A DNA stretch of 13,135 nt from DATAJX01 sp964601735 (GTDB taxonomy: Bacteria > Pseudomonadota > Alphaproteobacteria > UBA2136 > UBA6156). The DNA lies in the NCBI GenBank assembly GCA_964601735.1, contig CAZROO010000026.1, positions 1 to 13,135 of the forward strand. Direction: 5' to 3'. Numbering within the stretch: the stretch's first letter is position 1; each line of letters starts with the position of its first letter. A model generated the notes under the pieces. The model was given only the letters and a program-made list of their open reading frames with translations, was not told the origin of the DNA and ran no database searches. Made by a program: the position numbers and the translations under genes. Positions 11,879 through 13,135 of the stretch are shown in pieces.

Positions 11879-13135
11879 ATGTTCGATTTTTTAGCCGACA
11901 AGCTGCAAAGCGCCTTTAAAAGCCTGACCGGCAAAGGCGTACTGACCGAAGCCGACGTGGATGCCGCGCTGCGCGAATTGCGCCTGGGCCTGCTGGAAGC
12001 CGATGTGGCGCTGCCGGCCATCAAGCACCTCATCAACCATGTGCGTGAGCAGGCGGTGGGGCAAAAGGTGCTGGGCGGCGTCAACCCCGGCCAGCAGGTG
12101 GTGAAGATCGTTTACGACGGGATCATCGAGCTGCTTGGCCAGACTGCGCCGCTGGAAGTGAACAGTGCGCCGCCTGCCGTGGTGCTGATGTGCGGGTTGC
12201 AGGGCAGCGGTAAAACCACCAGCAGCGCCAAGCTGGCGGCGTGGCTGGGCAAGCAGGGCAAAAAGCCGTTCCTTGCCAGCCTCGATACCCAGCGCCCCGC
12301 CGCGATTGAGCAACTGGCGACGCTGGCGAAGGGTTTGAACCTGCCAGTGCTGGAAAGCGATTCCAAAAAGCCGGTGGAGCGTGCCAAGCAGGCGCTGACC
12401 GCCGCCAAAAAAGCCGTGGCCGATGTGCTGATCCTCGACACCGCCGGGCGGCTGGACGTGGCGCAGGAATTGCTGGACGAACTGGCCGAGATTCACAAGT
12501 TAAGCAAACCGGCGGCGACGATTCTGGTGGCCGACGCGCAAATGGGCCAGAGCGCGATCGCGGTGGCCGAGGCGTTCAAAACCACCGTGCCGCTGACGGG
12601 ATTGATCCTGACCCGGCTGGACGGCGACGCGCGCGGCGGCGCGGCTCTGAGTTTGCGTTATGTGACTGGCGTGCCGATCAATTTCGTCGGCACCGGCGAA
12701 GCGGCGGACAAGTTTGAGCCGTTCCGGCCGGATGGCGTGGCCAGCCGCATTCTGGGCCAGGGCGACGTGGTGGCGCTGGTGGACAAAGTGCAGGCCGCGG
12801 TGGATGAGAAGGAAACCGCCAAGCTCGAGCAGAAACTGCTGAGTGGTGCGCAGCTCGATTTTTCCGACATCAAAAAACAGCTGAACATGATGCGCAAAAT
12901 GGGCGGCATGGCGGCGATGCTGGAGCTGATGCCGGGCATGGGCGCGCTCAGGGGCAAAATCCCCGGCGAGGCTTTGGACAAGAAAGCGCTGAGCCGTCAG
13001 ATTGCCATCATCGACAGCATGACGGCGGCGGAACGCGCCAACCCCAAACTGCTCAACGCCAAACGCCGTATCCGCATTGCGGCGGGCAGCGGCACCACGG
13101 TGCAGGACGTGAACAAGATTGCCAAGATGCAGGAG
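11879..13135 (+). CDS. ffh: Signal recognition particle protein Ffh (3' truncated by window)
   Basis: Ffh binds signal sequences emerging from the ribosome and, with SRP RNA and FtsY, delivers them to the membrane. The frame is open from the ATG at 11879 to the end of the window (419 codons); the family is usually about 450-500 residues, so a short C-terminal part is missing. Domains: N domain (about 1-95), G domain with GLQGSGKT at 106-113, DTQRPAAIEQL at 136-146, DTAGRL at 187-192, TRLDGDARGG at 245-254 and GTGE at 271-274, then the Met-rich M domain from about 320 (KKQLNMMRKMGGMAAMLELM). The SRP RNA-binding stretch RRIRIAAGSGTTVQDVNK lies at 397-414. Everything needed for function is intact in the visible part. 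The gene diverges from the unit containing ftsY, its functional partner. Confidence 0.98.
   Translation, partial: MFDFLADKLQSAFKSLTGKGVLTEADVDAALRELRLGLLEADVALPAIKHLINHVREQAVGQKVLGGVNPGQQVVKIVYDGIIELLGQTAPLEVNSAPPAVVLMCGLQGSGKTTSSAKLAAWLGKQGKKPFLASLDTQRPAAIEQLATLAKGLNLPVLESDSKKPVERAKQALTAAKKAVADVLILDTAGRLDVAQELLDELAEIHKLSKPAATILVADAQMGQSAIAVAEAFKTTVPLTGLILTRLDGDARGGAALSLRYVTGVPINFVGTGEAADKFEPFRPDGVASRILGQGDVVALVDKVQAAVDEKETAKLEQKLLSGAQLDFSDIKKQLNMMRKMGGMAAMLELMPGMGALRGKIPGEALDKKALSRQIAIIDSMTAAERANPKLLNAKRRIRIAAGSGTTVQDVNKIAKMQE

Noticed and set aside
1..13135. tRNA, SRP RNA, RNase P RNA, tmRNA, CRISPR array or insertion sequence
   Set aside because: I looked for their typical conserved stretches and repeat patterns in all intergenic gaps and saw none.

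Overview
The window looks like chromosomal DNA from a GC-rich alphaproteobacterium. The C-terminal part of the F1 ATP synthase beta subunit has an alphaproteobacterial flavour, and FtsY and Ffh are ordinary bacterial SRP GTPases. The genus cannot be read from the sequence. No tRNA, rRNA, CRISPR array, insertion sequence or integrase is visible.

Region 1 (1-3877) starts inside atpD and ends with atpC, but the two are separated by almost 3 kb holding seven small exported proteins, all on the + strand. Four of them (700-996, 1099-1404, 1404-1688, 1794-2213) share one hidden signature: a signal peptide, a charged helical stretch and two cysteines exactly 19 residues apart (C-X19-C, with AAK or AAT in the same place). 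They look like a tandemly duplicated and diverged family. The other three (2324-2737, 2894-3124, 3249-3560) are exported low-complexity proteins: Pro/Gly/Met-rich, Lys/His-rich and Ala/Met/Asp-rich. Most of these genes end in their own Rho-independent terminator, so atpC is probably uncoupled from atpD transcription. AtpC is only 85 residues and lacks the regulatory C-terminal helical hairpin. I consider the C-X19-C family the most likely undescribed system here; its function is unknown.

Region 2 (3878-4653) has two cytosolic proteins of about 100 residues, each with a good ribosome binding site and its own terminator. They are possibly distant paralogues. Region 3 (4654-6640) holds a class I aspartate-type aminotransferase on the - strand. 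Divergent from it are a small nested inverted-repeat structure, a basic hypothetical protein, a possible 38-residue ORF and a strong terminator.

Region 4 (6641-9836) has a complete aconitase of the mitochondrial (ACO2-like) type, followed after 28 nt by a degenerate EAL-domain protein that has lost metal-binding acidic residues. This pair probably forms an operon. Region 5 (9831-13135) holds the SRP pathway: ftsY and an upstream small membrane protein on the - strand, diverging from ffh on the + strand, which runs off the end. Convergent EAL and ftsY genes share a 6-bp palindrome that supplies both stop codons.

Housekeeping functions (ATP synthesis, TCA cycle, amino-acid transamination, co-translational membrane targeting) therefore flank a patch of lineage-specific secreted small proteins.
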